From positions 71,015 through 135,014 of the forward strand of contig DAORKG010000006.1 of NCBI GenBank assembly GCA_035439445.1: a stretch of 64,000 nt of DNA, in the 5' to 3' direction. Positions 46,012 through 54,310 of this stretch are shown piece after piece. Source of the stretch: UBA4416 sp035439445. GTDB taxonomy: Bacteria > Bacteroidota > Bacteroidia > B-17B0 > Aurantibacillaceae. Every line of letters starts with the position of its first letter. Position 1 is the stretch's first letter. The notes under the pieces were generated by a model. The model was not told where the DNA came from, ran no database searches, and saw nothing but the letters and a program-made list of their open reading frames with translations. The position numbers and the translations under genes were made by a program.

Positions 46012-46452
46012 ATGTTTGCTGAAGGAGAAATCATTTATTTCGATCCCTTTTATTTTAAAAATGGCAATACAGCCAAAGAAAAATATTGTCTGATTTTAAA
46101 AGTTTCAGGTACTCAAAGTATTGTAGCCTCTTTGCCTACCCGTAAAGATAATATACCTGCTGAGCACGAAAACGAAAGTGGTTGTATTGAATTGCCTGAA
46201 AGTAATTTAAATTGTTTTGTAATTCCTGCCAATGATCAAGTGACCACAAATGGTAACTCGTTCCCTTTTAGAACACATTTATATGGGCATGAAGTTGACG
46301 CATACGAGCTAGACACCATGAAAGAAATTTATGTGATTGAAGGAACTGATTATGTTCGCTGGGGTAATATGCTGCCAGAACTTTTTCAGGATGTTATGGA
46401 TTGTTTTAAAAACTCTAAATCAGTTAAACGAGGAATTAAAAAGCTCCTTTAG
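46012..46452 (+). CDS. Candidate toxin partner of Panacea protein (SH3/PemK-like)
   Basis: 146 residues, no firm family. The N-terminal part EGEIIYFDPFYFKNGNTAKEKYCLILKVSGTQSIVASLPT resembles the beta-barrel start of MazF/PemK proteins (GDIVxVDF...RPxLVL). The middle has a Cys-rich PESNLNCFVIPANDQ stretch, and the C terminus is helical and basic. Position 5 bp after a Panacea antitoxin suggests it is the toxin. The toxin fold and activity are inference; other beta-barrel domains are possible. Confidence 0.5.
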   Translation: MFAEGEIIYFDPFYFKNGNTAKEKYCLILKVSGTQSIVASLPTRKDNIPAEHENESGCIELPESNLNCFVIPANDQVTTNGNSFPFRTHLYGHEVDAYELDTMKEIYVIEGTDYVRWGNMLPELFQDVMDCFKNSKSVKRGIKKLL

Positions 46453-46581
46453 TATGTGGCTGTCTAAAATCTCCGCTCCGTTGCTCCCGATAGCTATCAG
46501 GATGTAATACCTCGCATTTATCTTTGCTTATAGTACTACCTACAGAGGCTACATACCCTTAATACATATGTAGTGGCGCGA

Positions 46582-46795
46582 GGGTACGGCGTCATATCGC
46601 ATAGTTGCATTGGTAATATCTAGTTGTTGCATACGGCATAGGGCTTGGGTGCATAGGCTATCATGCCTGGGTACGGCGCCATATTGTATTGTTGCGTTGG
46701 TAATACTTAGTTGTTACCTGCTGCATAGGCCTTGGGTGCATAGGCTATCACGCTTGGGTACGGCGTCATATGGCATCATTACAATGGTAATAAGT
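46582..46795. repeat. 87-bp tandem repeat, about 2.4 copies
   Basis: Copies start with GGGTACGGCG at 46582, 46669 and 46756, exactly 87 bp apart. Each contains GGTGCATAGGCTATCA near its 3' end, and the third is partial. Copies differ at a handful of bases. The unit length is a multiple of three but no convincing reading frame is seen. It lies in the 0.9-kb stretch after the Panacea pair (46453-47176), which otherwise shows a CCGATAGCTATC palindrome at 46485-46502, part of a TTCTCGACT repeat near 47081, and no gene that I can support. Confidence 0.85.
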
Positions 46796-47176
46796 ACTTA
46801 TAGCCTCCGTAGTATCGCCTTATTACGGGTGCTATGTTGGCTATTTCCCATCTTGTAAACTACATTTTACCAAAATATAAAGGCCTTAAATGTTAATACA
46901 AAAAATCTACAAACAAAATTTTGCTGCCACTTGTCAAATCAATTCAACCACTTATTGTTGGGTTACAGCAAACTGTAAATAAAATAAACACTTAACTTTT
47001 TTTAAGTAATGTTAAATTGCAATTGTGGCACGGGCATTGAAAATAGTGGGGTAACAGAGAAAGTGAATAAAGAAAGGTTCTCGACTTCGCTCGAACTGAC
47101 AAAAAAGAAAATATAATAATTATGAAAAATAAAATACATAACAATAATATTAATCAAACACTATCGGAATGTAGGT

Positions 47177-47332
47177 ATGTATCTGAGTTGTCCTTACATT
47201 TTTTGGCAACGGAAAGGAGAACAAAAGAGTGACAAAGAAAAAAGTAAAATAACACTTAAATGGTTTAACAGGTTAAACGCATATAAGCGGCTTCCACAAA
47301 ATACCTTCACGAAAGCAAGGCGTTTTAAATAA
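47177..47332 (+). CDS. Possible small basic ORF (51 residues)
   Basis: Reads from ATG 47177 to TAA 47332 as MYLSCPYIFWQRKGEQKSDK... with a basic C-terminal half (NTFTKARRFK). No Shine-Dalgarno-like site is apparent, and a second overlapping frame (47122-47232) is also open, so coding potential is doubtful. It may be part of the repeat-rich gap before the next gene. Confidence 0.2.
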   Translation: MYLSCPYIFWQRKGEQKSDKEKSKITLKWFNRLNAYKRLPQNTFTKARRFK

Positions 47333-47400
47333 TAAATAATTAAAATAAAAAAAGTCTTATCGAAAGACGGTAAGCATTAACAATTTAAATTTTAGAAATA

Positions 47401-48099
47401 ATGGGAACATTAAATCGTTATATCCCTAATTCGGATGCCGATAAAGGGATATGGTTAAATAACTTTACAACTAAAATGGTTGGCTATGCTAACACCTTAG
47501 GAGTAACATCAGCAGAATTAACTGCTCTGCAAAAAGATAATACAGCGTTTCAATACATCATTAACACTATGGAAAGTTACAGGCAATATGTAATAAACCT
47601 GGCAGGTTACAAAAACATGATGAAACATGCAAGCAGTAATCAACACATTGGTGCATTACCCACCATGCCAACATTACCCACCGCACCGCCAATGGTAGCA
47701 GAAGGGATCTTTGACCGAGTAAGTAAATTGGTAACTCGTATCAAAGCAAGTTTAAACTATACTGATAATATAGGTAGCGACCTAGGCGTTATAGCACCTT
47801 CAACAACGGTAGACGTTTCAACTTTGCAACCATACATCAACATTAAAATTGATGTGGGGAAACCGCACCTGAAGTGGGTAAAAAGCGTAGCTGATGCCAT
47901 CGACCTTTATGCCGATAGAAATGATGGACAAGATTTTGTGTACGTAGGACGTTTGTCGCGTAACGAATACTTGGACATCACACCAATGGCAGCTAATAAG
48001 GTGTACGACGAATGGAAATACAAAGGCATTTATGTAATTGCCGACCAACAAGTTGGTTTGTATAGTATCATTCAAAGTATTGATATCAAGAAGCTGTGA
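47401..48099 (+). CDS. Uncharacterised protein, helical N-terminal half with FnIII-like C-terminal domain
   Basis: 232 residues, no signal peptide and no family that I can name. Residues 1-75 are helical (DADKGIWLNNFTTKMVGYANTLGVTSAEL, YIINTMESYRQYVINLAGYKNMM), then a Pro/Thr linker (ALPTMPTLPTAPP). The C-terminal about 95 residues (VGKPHLKWVKSVADAIDLYADRNDGQDFVYVGRLSRNEYLDITPM ... WKYKGIYVIADQQVGLYSIIQSIDI) have the strand pattern of fibronectin type III-like domains. It stands alone and is followed by a hairpin terminator. Its function is unknown. Confidence 0.75.
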   Translation: MGTLNRYIPNSDADKGIWLNNFTTKMVGYANTLGVTSAELTALQKDNTAFQYIINTMESYRQYVINLAGYKNMMKHASSNQHIGALPTMPTLPTAPPMVAEGIFDRVSKLVTRIKASLNYTDNIGSDLGVIAPSTTVDVSTLQPYINIKIDVGKPHLKWVKSVADAIDLYADRNDGQDFVYVGRLSRNEYLDITPMAANKVYDEWKYKGIYVIADQQVGLYSIIQSIDIKKL

Positions 48100-48144
48100 T
48101 TTCGACAAGCTCAATCACCGAGTGAGGTAGTTTGAGCTACCAAT

Positions 48145-48177
48145 AAAAAATCCCTCTACTATGTGGAGGGATTTTTT
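48145..48177 (+). terminator. Hairpin terminator after the 47401 gene
   Basis: Arms AAAAAATCCCTC (48145-48156) and GAGGGATTTTTT (48166-48177), then more T. It also faces the minus-strand lipoprotein gene whose stop is at 48229. Confidence 0.85.
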
Positions 48178-48228
48178 TTGTGAGCGATATGTTTATTTAT
48201 GAAACAAAGAAAGCTGTTGTTGTACTCA

Positions 48229-48843
48229 CTAATACCAATAGAGCTTTAATTTTGCTTTAAAACTGCCTGTTATGCTGGCAGGATTTCCGGTTGAATTTTC
48301 ACTACTACTTAGGGTTAATAAATAATTTCCTGTTATGATGCCGGTGTTTTTATCATAGTTTAAATTTGAAAGAGTAGGGCTAGCGCTGCTATTTGATGAG
48401 AAAATAAAATATTTATTAGCTCCTAATGATTTTGTGAAATCCATATTAAATGTCGCAAAAGGAATGCTTATTGGCATTAGTGAACTTGCTGAAAAACTAA
48501 ATACAACTCTATCACCTAACTGAGTTGTAGCATATCTTGTAATACCAATATTGTATGTTGATGCGTTTACACTATCAATATAACTTTCTCTTGAGCTGCT
48601 TACATAAAGCGAGTATGAATAGTTTTCTGTAAAAGGCACTCCATTTTTATTAATTCCCGAAATGGTTCCTTGTATATAACCATCATTTATGGTGTTTAAT
48701 AAACCGGCATTACCCTGAGAACCTTGGGCACCCACCGGCCCCATGTCTCCTGTTTTATCTTTCTTTTTACAAGAGCTAACAGCAGTTATTAAAAAAAGAG
48801 AACATATATAAACAGTAATTTTTATTAAGAATGATTTTTTCAT
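48229..48843 (-). CDS. Lipoprotein with short collagen-like stretch, paralog 3
   Basis: 204 residues. Lipoprotein signal with Cys in TAVSSCKKKDKTG, then a short Gly-X-Y run (GDMGPVGAQGSQGNAG, about residues 33-48). A beta-rich domain follows, containing DGYIQGTISGINKNGVPFTENYSYS and ending DKNTGIITGNYLLTLSSSENSTGNPASITGSFKAKLKLYWY. It is one of three tandem paralogs (this, 48886 and 49495), each sharing that C-terminal pattern. They are probably surface-exposed or periplasmic lipoproteins; function is unknown. Confidence 0.85.
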   Translation of the reverse strand: MKKSFLIKITVYICSLFLITAVSSCKKKDKTGDMGPVGAQGSQGNAGLLNTINDGYIQGTISGINKNGVPFTENYSYSLYVSSSRESYIDSVNASTYNIGITRYATTQLGDRVVFSFSASSLMPISIPFATFNMDFTKSLGANKYFIFSSNSSASPTLSNLNYDKNTGIITGNYLLTLSSSENSTGNPASITGSFKAKLKLYWY

Positions 48844-48885
48844 GATACTAATTTTTGATGAATGATAATGAGGTCATAGTGTTTT

Positions 48886-49476
48886 TTAATAGTGTAATAC
48901 AGGCACCGTTGCTTTAAAGCTACCGGTAATACTAGCAGCATTTCCTGTGTTATTATCTGCGCCTGGGATGTTAACTATAAAATTACCTGTAACAATTCCT
49001 GTAGTTCTGTCATAGGTTACATTTGACACACTTGGACTGACACTGCCGGATATATTAAAATAAAACTCTTTTGTGCCGGTTGATTTTACAAGCCAAAAAG
49101 TTAAATCTGTGGCTGCAATAGTTACAGGAGATAGAGAACTAGCTTGCAGCATCAATCTTGCCCCACTTGGATCTACTGCATCTACAGAGCGAAGAATACT
49201 AAACGCATATTGTGTTGGACTAACGCTATCTAAGTAAGTTTCTTCATACAAATTAGCTGTGTAGTTAAAGGTTTCTGTAAATAATGTGCCATCGCGATGC
49301 ATGCCAGATAATGTGCCTTTAATATAGCCATCTGTTTTTAAGCTAATTGAACCTGATGCACCCTGAGGACCTTGTTGCCCTGCCGGCCCCATATCTCCTT
49401 TTTTGGTGCAAGAACCCATTGTTATGATTAAAAGAGAAAAGGTTAAAATAAATGAACTTATAATTATTTTTTTCAT
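48886..49476 (-). CDS. Lipoprotein with short collagen-like stretch, paralog 2
   Basis: 196 residues, lipoprotein Cys in TMGSCTKKGDMG. The collagen-like run GDMGPAGQQGPQGASGS comes right after the lipidation site. The domain then matches its neighbours: DGYIKGTLSGMHRDGTLFTETFNYT and the C-terminal DRTTGIVTGNFIVNIPGADNNTGNAASITGSFKATV. It is the middle of the three tandem copies. It starts 42 bp upstream of the previous paralog, so they likely form one operon. Confidence 0.85.
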   Translation of the reverse strand: MKKIIISSFILTFSLLIITMGSCTKKGDMGPAGQQGPQGASGSISLKTDGYIKGTLSGMHRDGTLFTETFNYTANLYEETYLDSVSPTQYAFSILRSVDAVDPSGARLMLQASSLSPVTIAATDLTFWLVKSTGTKEFYFNISGSVSPSVSNVTYDRTTGIVTGNFIVNIPGADNNTGNAASITGSFKATVPVLHY

Positions 49477-49494
49477 AATACTAATTTTTAATGC

Positions 49495-50130
49495 TTAGTT
49501 AAATTCTAACTGATTGGGAGTTTTTATTTCCTTATAATATAATTGAGCAATAGTAGCTTTAAAGCTACCGGTTACTGAAGCAAAATTGCCAGTAGAATTT
49601 TGTGAACCATTTATACTTGCAATATAATTTCCTGTTATAACGCCCGTTGTTTTATCATACACCACACCTGTAATAGAAGGGCTAATGCCGGAACTAGCTG
49701 TATAAAAAACAAATTCATTAGCGCCATTTGCTTTAGCAAATGTTAATTTAAAACTTGTTGTAGTAACAGTAAAGGGTGATAATGAATTGGCGTTAAAATG
49801 TAATTCAGAACTGAACTCAGTGTAAACATGATCCGTTGGACCTTTTACAATACTGAAATCATAACTGGTTGGACTTATACTATCTACCGAACTTTGCTTT
49901 ACATTATAGCTAGTAGTATATGTAAATGTTTCTACAAAGGCAGTACCATCTTTTTTAAAACCATTTATAGTTCCATTAATGTAACCATCTGCTAAAATGC
50001 TAACATCGCCGGTTGCGCCCTGTGGACCCTGAGGACCGGCAGGTCCCATATTTCCTTTTTTGGAACAGTCAGTAAAAAGCATTACCAACATTGTTCCTGC
50101 TAAAATAATTGTTTGTGTTACCTTTTTCAT
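49495..50130 (-). CDS. Lipoprotein with short collagen-like stretch, paralog 1
   Basis: 211 residues, Cys in LFTDCSKKGNMG, collagen-like GNMGPAGPQGPQGATGD directly after. The domain shares DGYINGTINGFKKDGTAFVETFTYT and DKTTGVITGNYIASINGSQNSTGNFASVTGSFKATI with the other two. A short extra tail (YKEIKTPNQLEFN) distinguishes it. It is the first gene transcribed in the triplet; the 162 bp upstream shows no certain promoter. Confidence 0.85.
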   Translation of the reverse strand: MKKVTQTIILAGTMLVMLFTDCSKKGNMGPAGPQGPQGATGDVSILADGYINGTINGFKKDGTAFVETFTYTTSYNVKQSSVDSISPTSYDFSIVKGPTDHVYTEFSSELHFNANSLSPFTVTTTSFKLTFAKANGANEFVFYTASSGISPSITGVVYDKTTGVITGNYIASINGSQNSTGNFASVTGSFKATIAQLYYKEIKTPNQLEFN

Positions 50131-50292
50131 CTTATTGTTTTTGTTGCTTACTCATTTTATGACTTTTGGACATACTCCAAATAACGCCACTAAGGTAAAT
50201 AACGAGCTTTCTGCACGAACATTAAATAAGTTGATTTTTGTCAAACAAAACCGCAAATAGATATGATTAAAGTCAAATTTTAACTTGTATTT

Positions 50293-51090
50293 CTATCTTC
50301 TCTTTCTTTCTCTTGGTTTTTTAAACTGGGTTGGATTTATACTCATGTTAAATTCATTGGAGTATAATGAGTCTTTTCCGCAATGTAATTTTAAGCGACA
50401 GCTTGTATAAAAATCGCCACTACATTTTATGCCTCTTGCAAATGCGAAGTGTTGTGGTTTAAGATCTAAACTTATATAGCTATTGCCACACCAGCTGTAG
50501 CTCCAATATTCTAAAGGCATCCAAATACCTTTTTCATTTTTTGCTTCGGTTATCATAATTAAACTTCCATCCTGAGTTTCAACACTAGCCGTTTTGTCTT
50601 TAGAAGTATTAGCTAAATAAATCGGAAAACTTTTCACGTCCTGTATCAAGGTGTCATCCTGCAAAATAGTTTTGTTACCTCCCAAATTTTGATGAAATAA
50701 ATAACTAGCCCATATTGGTCGTTTAGTCATTGAAATTTCCTGAACCGTATCTACTACCAATGTTAAAGATGAATTAGAGTATTTATCTTCTTTTCCTTCT
50801 TTGTAATTGTCGTAAAACTCATGATACCTTAATTTTTCATCATGTTCCTCATCCGGTTTAAACTCAGCACAAAAAGCTTGCACACATTCCACATCATACC
50901 AGGCATTCATCATGTACTGTGGAGATAAACATAGTGGAGTGGATTGACGTTTGGTTTTAATTAGTGGTAATTTAAAATCAGGAACCTCATTACTTTTATT
51001 AAACGAACTCACCATTAATAACATGGTTCCTAAAAACAACACCATTAGTAAACTAACAAGGGTGTAGTATAATGTTCTTGGCTTTTCCAT
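50293..51090 (-). CDS. Single-pass membrane protein with Cys-rich extracytoplasmic domain
   Basis: 265 residues, no recognised family. One hydrophobic helix (about 10-30, LVSLLMVLFLGTMLLMVSS) anchors a mostly hydrophilic region. Eight Cys occur in the predicted outer part (SPQYMMNAWYDVECVQAFCAEF, WCGNSYI, IKCSGDFYTSCRLKLHCGKD), suggesting disulfides. The C terminus is basic (KKPRERKRR). It has its own TAACTTTG -7 element. Its role is unknown. Confidence 0.75.
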   Translation of the reverse strand: MEKPRTLYYTLVSLLMVLFLGTMLLMVSSFNKSNEVPDFKLPLIKTKRQSTPLCLSPQYMMNAWYDVECVQAFCAEFKPDEEHDEKLRYHEFYDNYKEGKEDKYSNSSLTLVVDTVQEISMTKRPIWASYLFHQNLGGNKTILQDDTLIQDVKSFPIYLANTSKDKTASVETQDGSLIMITEAKNEKGIWMPLEYWSYSWCGNSYISLDLKPQHFAFARGIKCSGDFYTSCRLKLHCGKDSLYSNEFNMSINPTQFKKPRERKRR

Positions 51091-51116
51091 AATTCAAAAA
51101 ATTTATTGGTTTATAT

Positions 51117-51124
51117 CAAAGTTA
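51117..51124 (-). promoter_or_regulatory. -7 element upstream of the 50293-51090 gene
   Basis: Minus-strand TAACTTTG matches TAnnTTTG, 26 bp before the ATG. The 51091-51416 gap otherwise holds a matching TATATTTG (51328-51335) for the plus-strand methyltransferase gene; no RNA gene is seen. Confidence 0.5.
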
Positions 51125-51327
51125 TCGCAAAGCTTAGCTAATCAATCTGCAAATTCATCACTTGCAGGATTTGTTTAGTAAGTGGTAATGTTTTGCTAAT
51201 AACTGGTAAAATATATAATACCTTATTTAGTAATAGTAACGTGTGTGATATAAAAATAGTATGTTGTATTGCCAAGCATGTTTTGTACTTATGAGTATAT
51301 TTTACTGAAATCTTCTAAAATTCAGCT

Positions 51328-51335
51328 TATATTTG
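51328..51335 (+). promoter_or_regulatory. -7 element upstream of the methyltransferase/glycosyltransferase pair
   Basis: TATATTTG matches TAnnTTTG, 81 bp before the ATG at 51417, with a TTTTACTG run upstream at roughly -33 spacing. Confidence 0.4.
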
Positions 51336-51416
51336 TTTCATCACATTTAAAACAGATTCTTTAATTATCACACATGCTGGGCTATTTGGATAGTTAATGA
51401 CTAGAATATTTAATGT

Positions 51417-52208
51417 ATGGAAACAAACTATCAAATTTTAAATCACTACAATACAAATAAACCCTCTAATCAGGATTTGATTGATATTTTTAAAGGAGAG
51501 TGGTCATCTACTTTGCCACCGCTGAATAATGAATCATATATCAGTGGTCATGCCGATTTATTTAATGATCCTCGCATAAAATTACTGAACGACCATGTGG
51601 GTTTAAATGGTAAATCAGTGCTTGAATTAGGCCCTTTAGAAGCCGGACATACGTATATGATGCATAAGTTTGGTGCTTCGAGTATTGTGGCCGTGGAGGC
51701 TAATAATCGCGCACTATTAAAATGCTTATTGGTTAAAGAAATGTATCAGTTAAACCGCGCCAACTTTTTGTATGGGGGCGTAATGGCATACTTAGATGAT
51801 ACCCGCCGAAAATTTGATGTATGTGTAGCAAGTGGTATTTTATATCACATGACAGATCCTTCTAATTTTTTAGAACTATGTTCTAAAGTTTCCGACCGCT
51901 TATTTATCTGGACACATTATGCAGGTGATAAAGAAATAAAATCGCACCCGGTATTAAGCGAAAAAATTAAACATACCGAAGAGAAAGATTATAAAGGCTA
52001 TAAGTACGCCGAATATCACTACGAATACGATGCTGCACTTGGATGGGCAGGCTTTTGTGGTGGAGCTACGCCTTATTGCAGATGGATTACAAAAGAAACC
52101 ATATTTGAAATTTTAAAGTTAAACGGCTTTCAAAATATCAAAGTGTTTTTTGATGAGTTGTCTTCTAATCCTAATGGTCCGCAAATTTGTTTCTTAGCCG
52201 AAAAATAA
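51417..52208 (+). CDS. Class I SAM-dependent methyltransferase
   Basis: 263 residues. SAM-binding motif I SVLELGPLEAGHT (about 64-76), motif-like ASSIVAVEANNRALLK and RKFDVCVASGILYHMTDP (motif IV region, about 121-138), then a typical C-terminal strand set. The substrate is unknown. It lies 13 bp upstream of a glycosyltransferase gene on the same strand, so both may modify a surface glycan or lipid, which is inference. Confidence 0.88.
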   Translation: METNYQILNHYNTNKPSNQDLIDIFKGEWSSTLPPLNNESYISGHADLFNDPRIKLLNDHVGLNGKSVLELGPLEAGHTYMMHKFGASSIVAVEANNRALLKCLLVKEMYQLNRANFLYGGVMAYLDDTRRKFDVCVASGILYHMTDPSNFLELCSKVSDRLFIWTHYAGDKEIKSHPVLSEKIKHTEEKDYKGYKYAEYHYEYDAALGWAGFCGGATPYCRWITKETIFEILKLNGFQNIKVFFDELSSNPNGPQICFLAEK

Positions 52209-52221
52209 AATCATTTTATTA

Positions 52222-53472
52222 ATGCCAGAGCAACAAACTATTTTAATGATTGGCACTGTTTGGCCTGAGCCCAATTCATCGGCAGCAGGCAGCAGAACTA
52301 TGCAGTTGATTGAACAGTTTCAAAAACTAAACTGGAAAATAACCTTTGCCTGTGCTGCTTCTGATAGTGAGTTTAGCATTGATTTAATAAAATACAATAT
52401 TGATAAAGTGACTATTGAACTTAACAATAGTAGCTTTGATGAGTTTATTAAACAACTGCAACCAAATGTGGTATTGTTTGATAGATTTATGATTGAAGAA
52501 CAATTTGGTTGGCGTGTTGCCGAAAATTGCCCGAATGCATTACGCTTGTTAGATACCATTGATTTGCATTGTTTGCGTTTAGCCAGACAACAAGCCTTTA
52601 AAGAAAAACGCAATTTTGTTTTCGAAGATTTGTTACATACAGATGTTGCTAAGCGTGAGATTGCGAGTATTTATCGTTGCGATATAACCTTAATGATTTC
52701 TGCTTTTGAAATGGAATTGTTGCAACAGTTTTTTAAAATAGATAGCAGCATTTTACACTACACGCCTTTTTTATTAAATCCGATTGATGAGAAAGAGATG
52801 GCTACTTGGCCAACATTTGAAAATAGATTACATTTTGTAACTATCGGTAATTTTTTACACGAACCTAATTGGAATGGTGTACTTTATTTAAAAGAAGAAA
52901 TTTGGCCTTTAATCAGAAAACAATTACCGGATGCAGAGTTACATGTTTACGGCGCTTATGCTTCTCCAAAAGTTACTCAACTTCATCAAGCTAAAGAAGG
53001 ATTTTTAATTAAGGGTAGGGCAGAGAGTGCGCATGAGGTAATGCTGAATGCAAGAGTATGCTTAGCGCCATTGCGTTTTGGAGCCGGCTTAAAAGGAAAA
53101 TTAATTGATGCCATGCAGTGTGGCACACCAAGTGTAACAACAAGTGTTGGTGCAGAAGGGATGCATGGCAATTTAGCTTGGGCAGGATGTGTAGCTGATG
53201 ATGCCATAAGTTTTGCAAATGCCTCAGTGAGTTTGTATACAGATAAATTAATTTGGGAGCAAGCTCAAACACAAGGCCAAAAAATTATTAATCAAATTTT
53301 TGAAAAAGAACAGCAGGCAAAATTACTATTGGATAGAATACAATATCTGCAAGTTCATTTAAACCAACATCGTCAACATAATTTTATGGGAGCGATGCTG
53401 ATGCATCATACTATTTCGGGTACCAAGTATATGTCGAGATGGATTGAAGAAAAAAACAAAAAGCCCTTGTAA
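52222..53472 (+). CDS. Glycosyltransferase, GT-B (GT4-like)
   Basis: 416 residues. N-terminal Rossmann half begins ILMIGTVWPEPNSSAAGSRT. The C-terminal half has FVTIGNFLHEPNWNGVLYL, LPDAELHVYGAY and the donor-site motif RVCLAPLRFGAGLKGKLIDAMQCGTPSVTT, as in GT4-like GT-B enzymes. A final helical extension (about 370-416) follows. It probably transfers a sugar to a cell-envelope acceptor. The stop codon lies in the terminator hairpin. Confidence 0.88.
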   Translation: MPEQQTILMIGTVWPEPNSSAAGSRTMQLIEQFQKLNWKITFACAASDSEFSIDLIKYNIDKVTIELNNSSFDEFIKQLQPNVVLFDRFMIEEQFGWRVAENCPNALRLLDTIDLHCLRLARQQAFKEKRNFVFEDLLHTDVAKREIASIYRCDITLMISAFEMELLQQFFKIDSSILHYTPFLLNPIDEKEMATWPTFENRLHFVTIGNFLHEPNWNGVLYLKEEIWPLIRKQLPDAELHVYGAYASPKVTQLHQAKEGFLIKGRAESAHEVMLNARVCLAPLRFGAGLKGKLIDAMQCGTPSVTTSVGAEGMHGNLAWAGCVADDAISFANASVSLYTDKLIWEQAQTQGQKIINQIFEKEQQAKLLLDRIQYLQVHLNQHRQHNFMGAMLMHHTISGTKYMSRWIEEKNKKPL

Positions 53473-53489
53473 TTTACAAGGGCTTTTTT
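53458..53489. terminator. Terminator between glycosyltransferase and Bax-inhibitor gene
   Basis: Arms AAAAAGCCCTTGTAA (53458-53472) and TTACAAGGGCTTTTT (53474-53488) around one base, T run on both strands. Serves the convergent genes on each side. Confidence 0.85.
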
Positions 53490-53509
53490 GTTTAAGAAAT
53501 TTTTTTGAA

Positions 53510-54247
53510 TTAGTCTCTTCTTCCGAATAAACGTAATAGAGATAAGAATAAGTTGATGAAATCTAAATATAAAGTTAATGCACCCATCACACCTAATTTT
53601 TTAAAGTCGGTTGAGCCATCGTTTACCTGAGCCATTTCTTTAATTTTTTGCACATCATAAGCAGTTAATCCTGTAAATACAATCACACTGATAATACTGA
53701 TAATGTAACCCATTGAATCACTACGCATAAACATATTGATTAATGAAGCAATCACAATTCCAATTAATCCAATCATGAGTAAAGAACCCATTTTGGTTAA
53801 ATCAGCTTTTGTAGTATAACCTGCCACAGCCATAACACCAAACAATGCACATGTACTTGCAAACACTACACCAATAGAACCTAAATTGTAAATATGGAAA
53901 ATTGCACTAAAGCTAATACCGTTTAAAGCTGCATAGCCAAAGAAAATACCCATTAATGCTGCAAACGATAATTTATTAAAAGCAAAGTTCATCACCATCA
54001 CTAAACCTATTGGAGCTAACATACAAATCCATCCCATGATGGAGATACCTGTTGCATTTCCAAATTCATCTTGCTTATAAAGCAAGTTTCCTAAATCAGG
54101 ATTGTACGCAAATAGTAACGAGAAACCTGTTGTTACTGCCAATGCTAAAAACATCCATGTGAATACTGAAGCAAACAATGATTTTTCATTTACAATTGTT
54201 GCGCTTTCAATGTTGTTTAAGTTTGTATTTCTAAAGTTGTTGTCCAT
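53510..54247 (-). CDS. Bax inhibitor-1/YccA family membrane protein
   Basis: 245 residues with about seven membrane helices. The family signature is seen in SLFASVFTWMFLALAVTTGFSLLFAY and in the closing DGSTDFKKLGVMGALTLYLDFINLFLSLLRLFGRR (the C-terminal LYLDFINLFL motif). The family acts as pH-sensitive Ca2+-leak channels and as FtsH modulators (YccA). A weak TACCTTTA -7 element precedes the gene. Confidence 0.93.
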   Translation of the reverse strand: MDNNFRNTNLNNIESATIVNEKSLFASVFTWMFLALAVTTGFSLLFAYNPDLGNLLYKQDEFGNATGISIMGWICMLAPIGLVMVMNFAFNKLSFAALMGIFFGYAALNGISFSAIFHIYNLGSIGVVFASTCALFGVMAVAGYTTKADLTKMGSLLMIGLIGIVIASLINMFMRSDSMGYIISIISVIVFTGLTAYDVQKIKEMAQVNDGSTDFKKLGVMGALTLYLDFINLFLSLLRLFGRRD

Positions 54248-54310
54248 TTTTATTTTTTTGTGTAAAGGTACTTAATTTTAATAGCCTTGATTTATAAAAT
54301 TTGCTAAATA

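Noticed and set aside
38208..46452. Integrase or IS element mobilising the defence island
   Set aside because: No transposase, integrase or clear terminal repeats were found across or beside the island in this window.
46582..46795. CRISPR array
   Set aside because: The repeat unit is 87 bp with nearly identical content throughout, no unique spacers and no cas genes.
46610..46858. 82-residue open frame over the tandem repeat
   Set aside because: It is the repeat read in one frame, with no ribosome site and odd composition.
47026..47041. Sigma-54-like TGGCAC-N5-TTGA site
   Set aside because: The -12 GC is replaced by GA and no activator site or sigma-54-dependent gene is evident.
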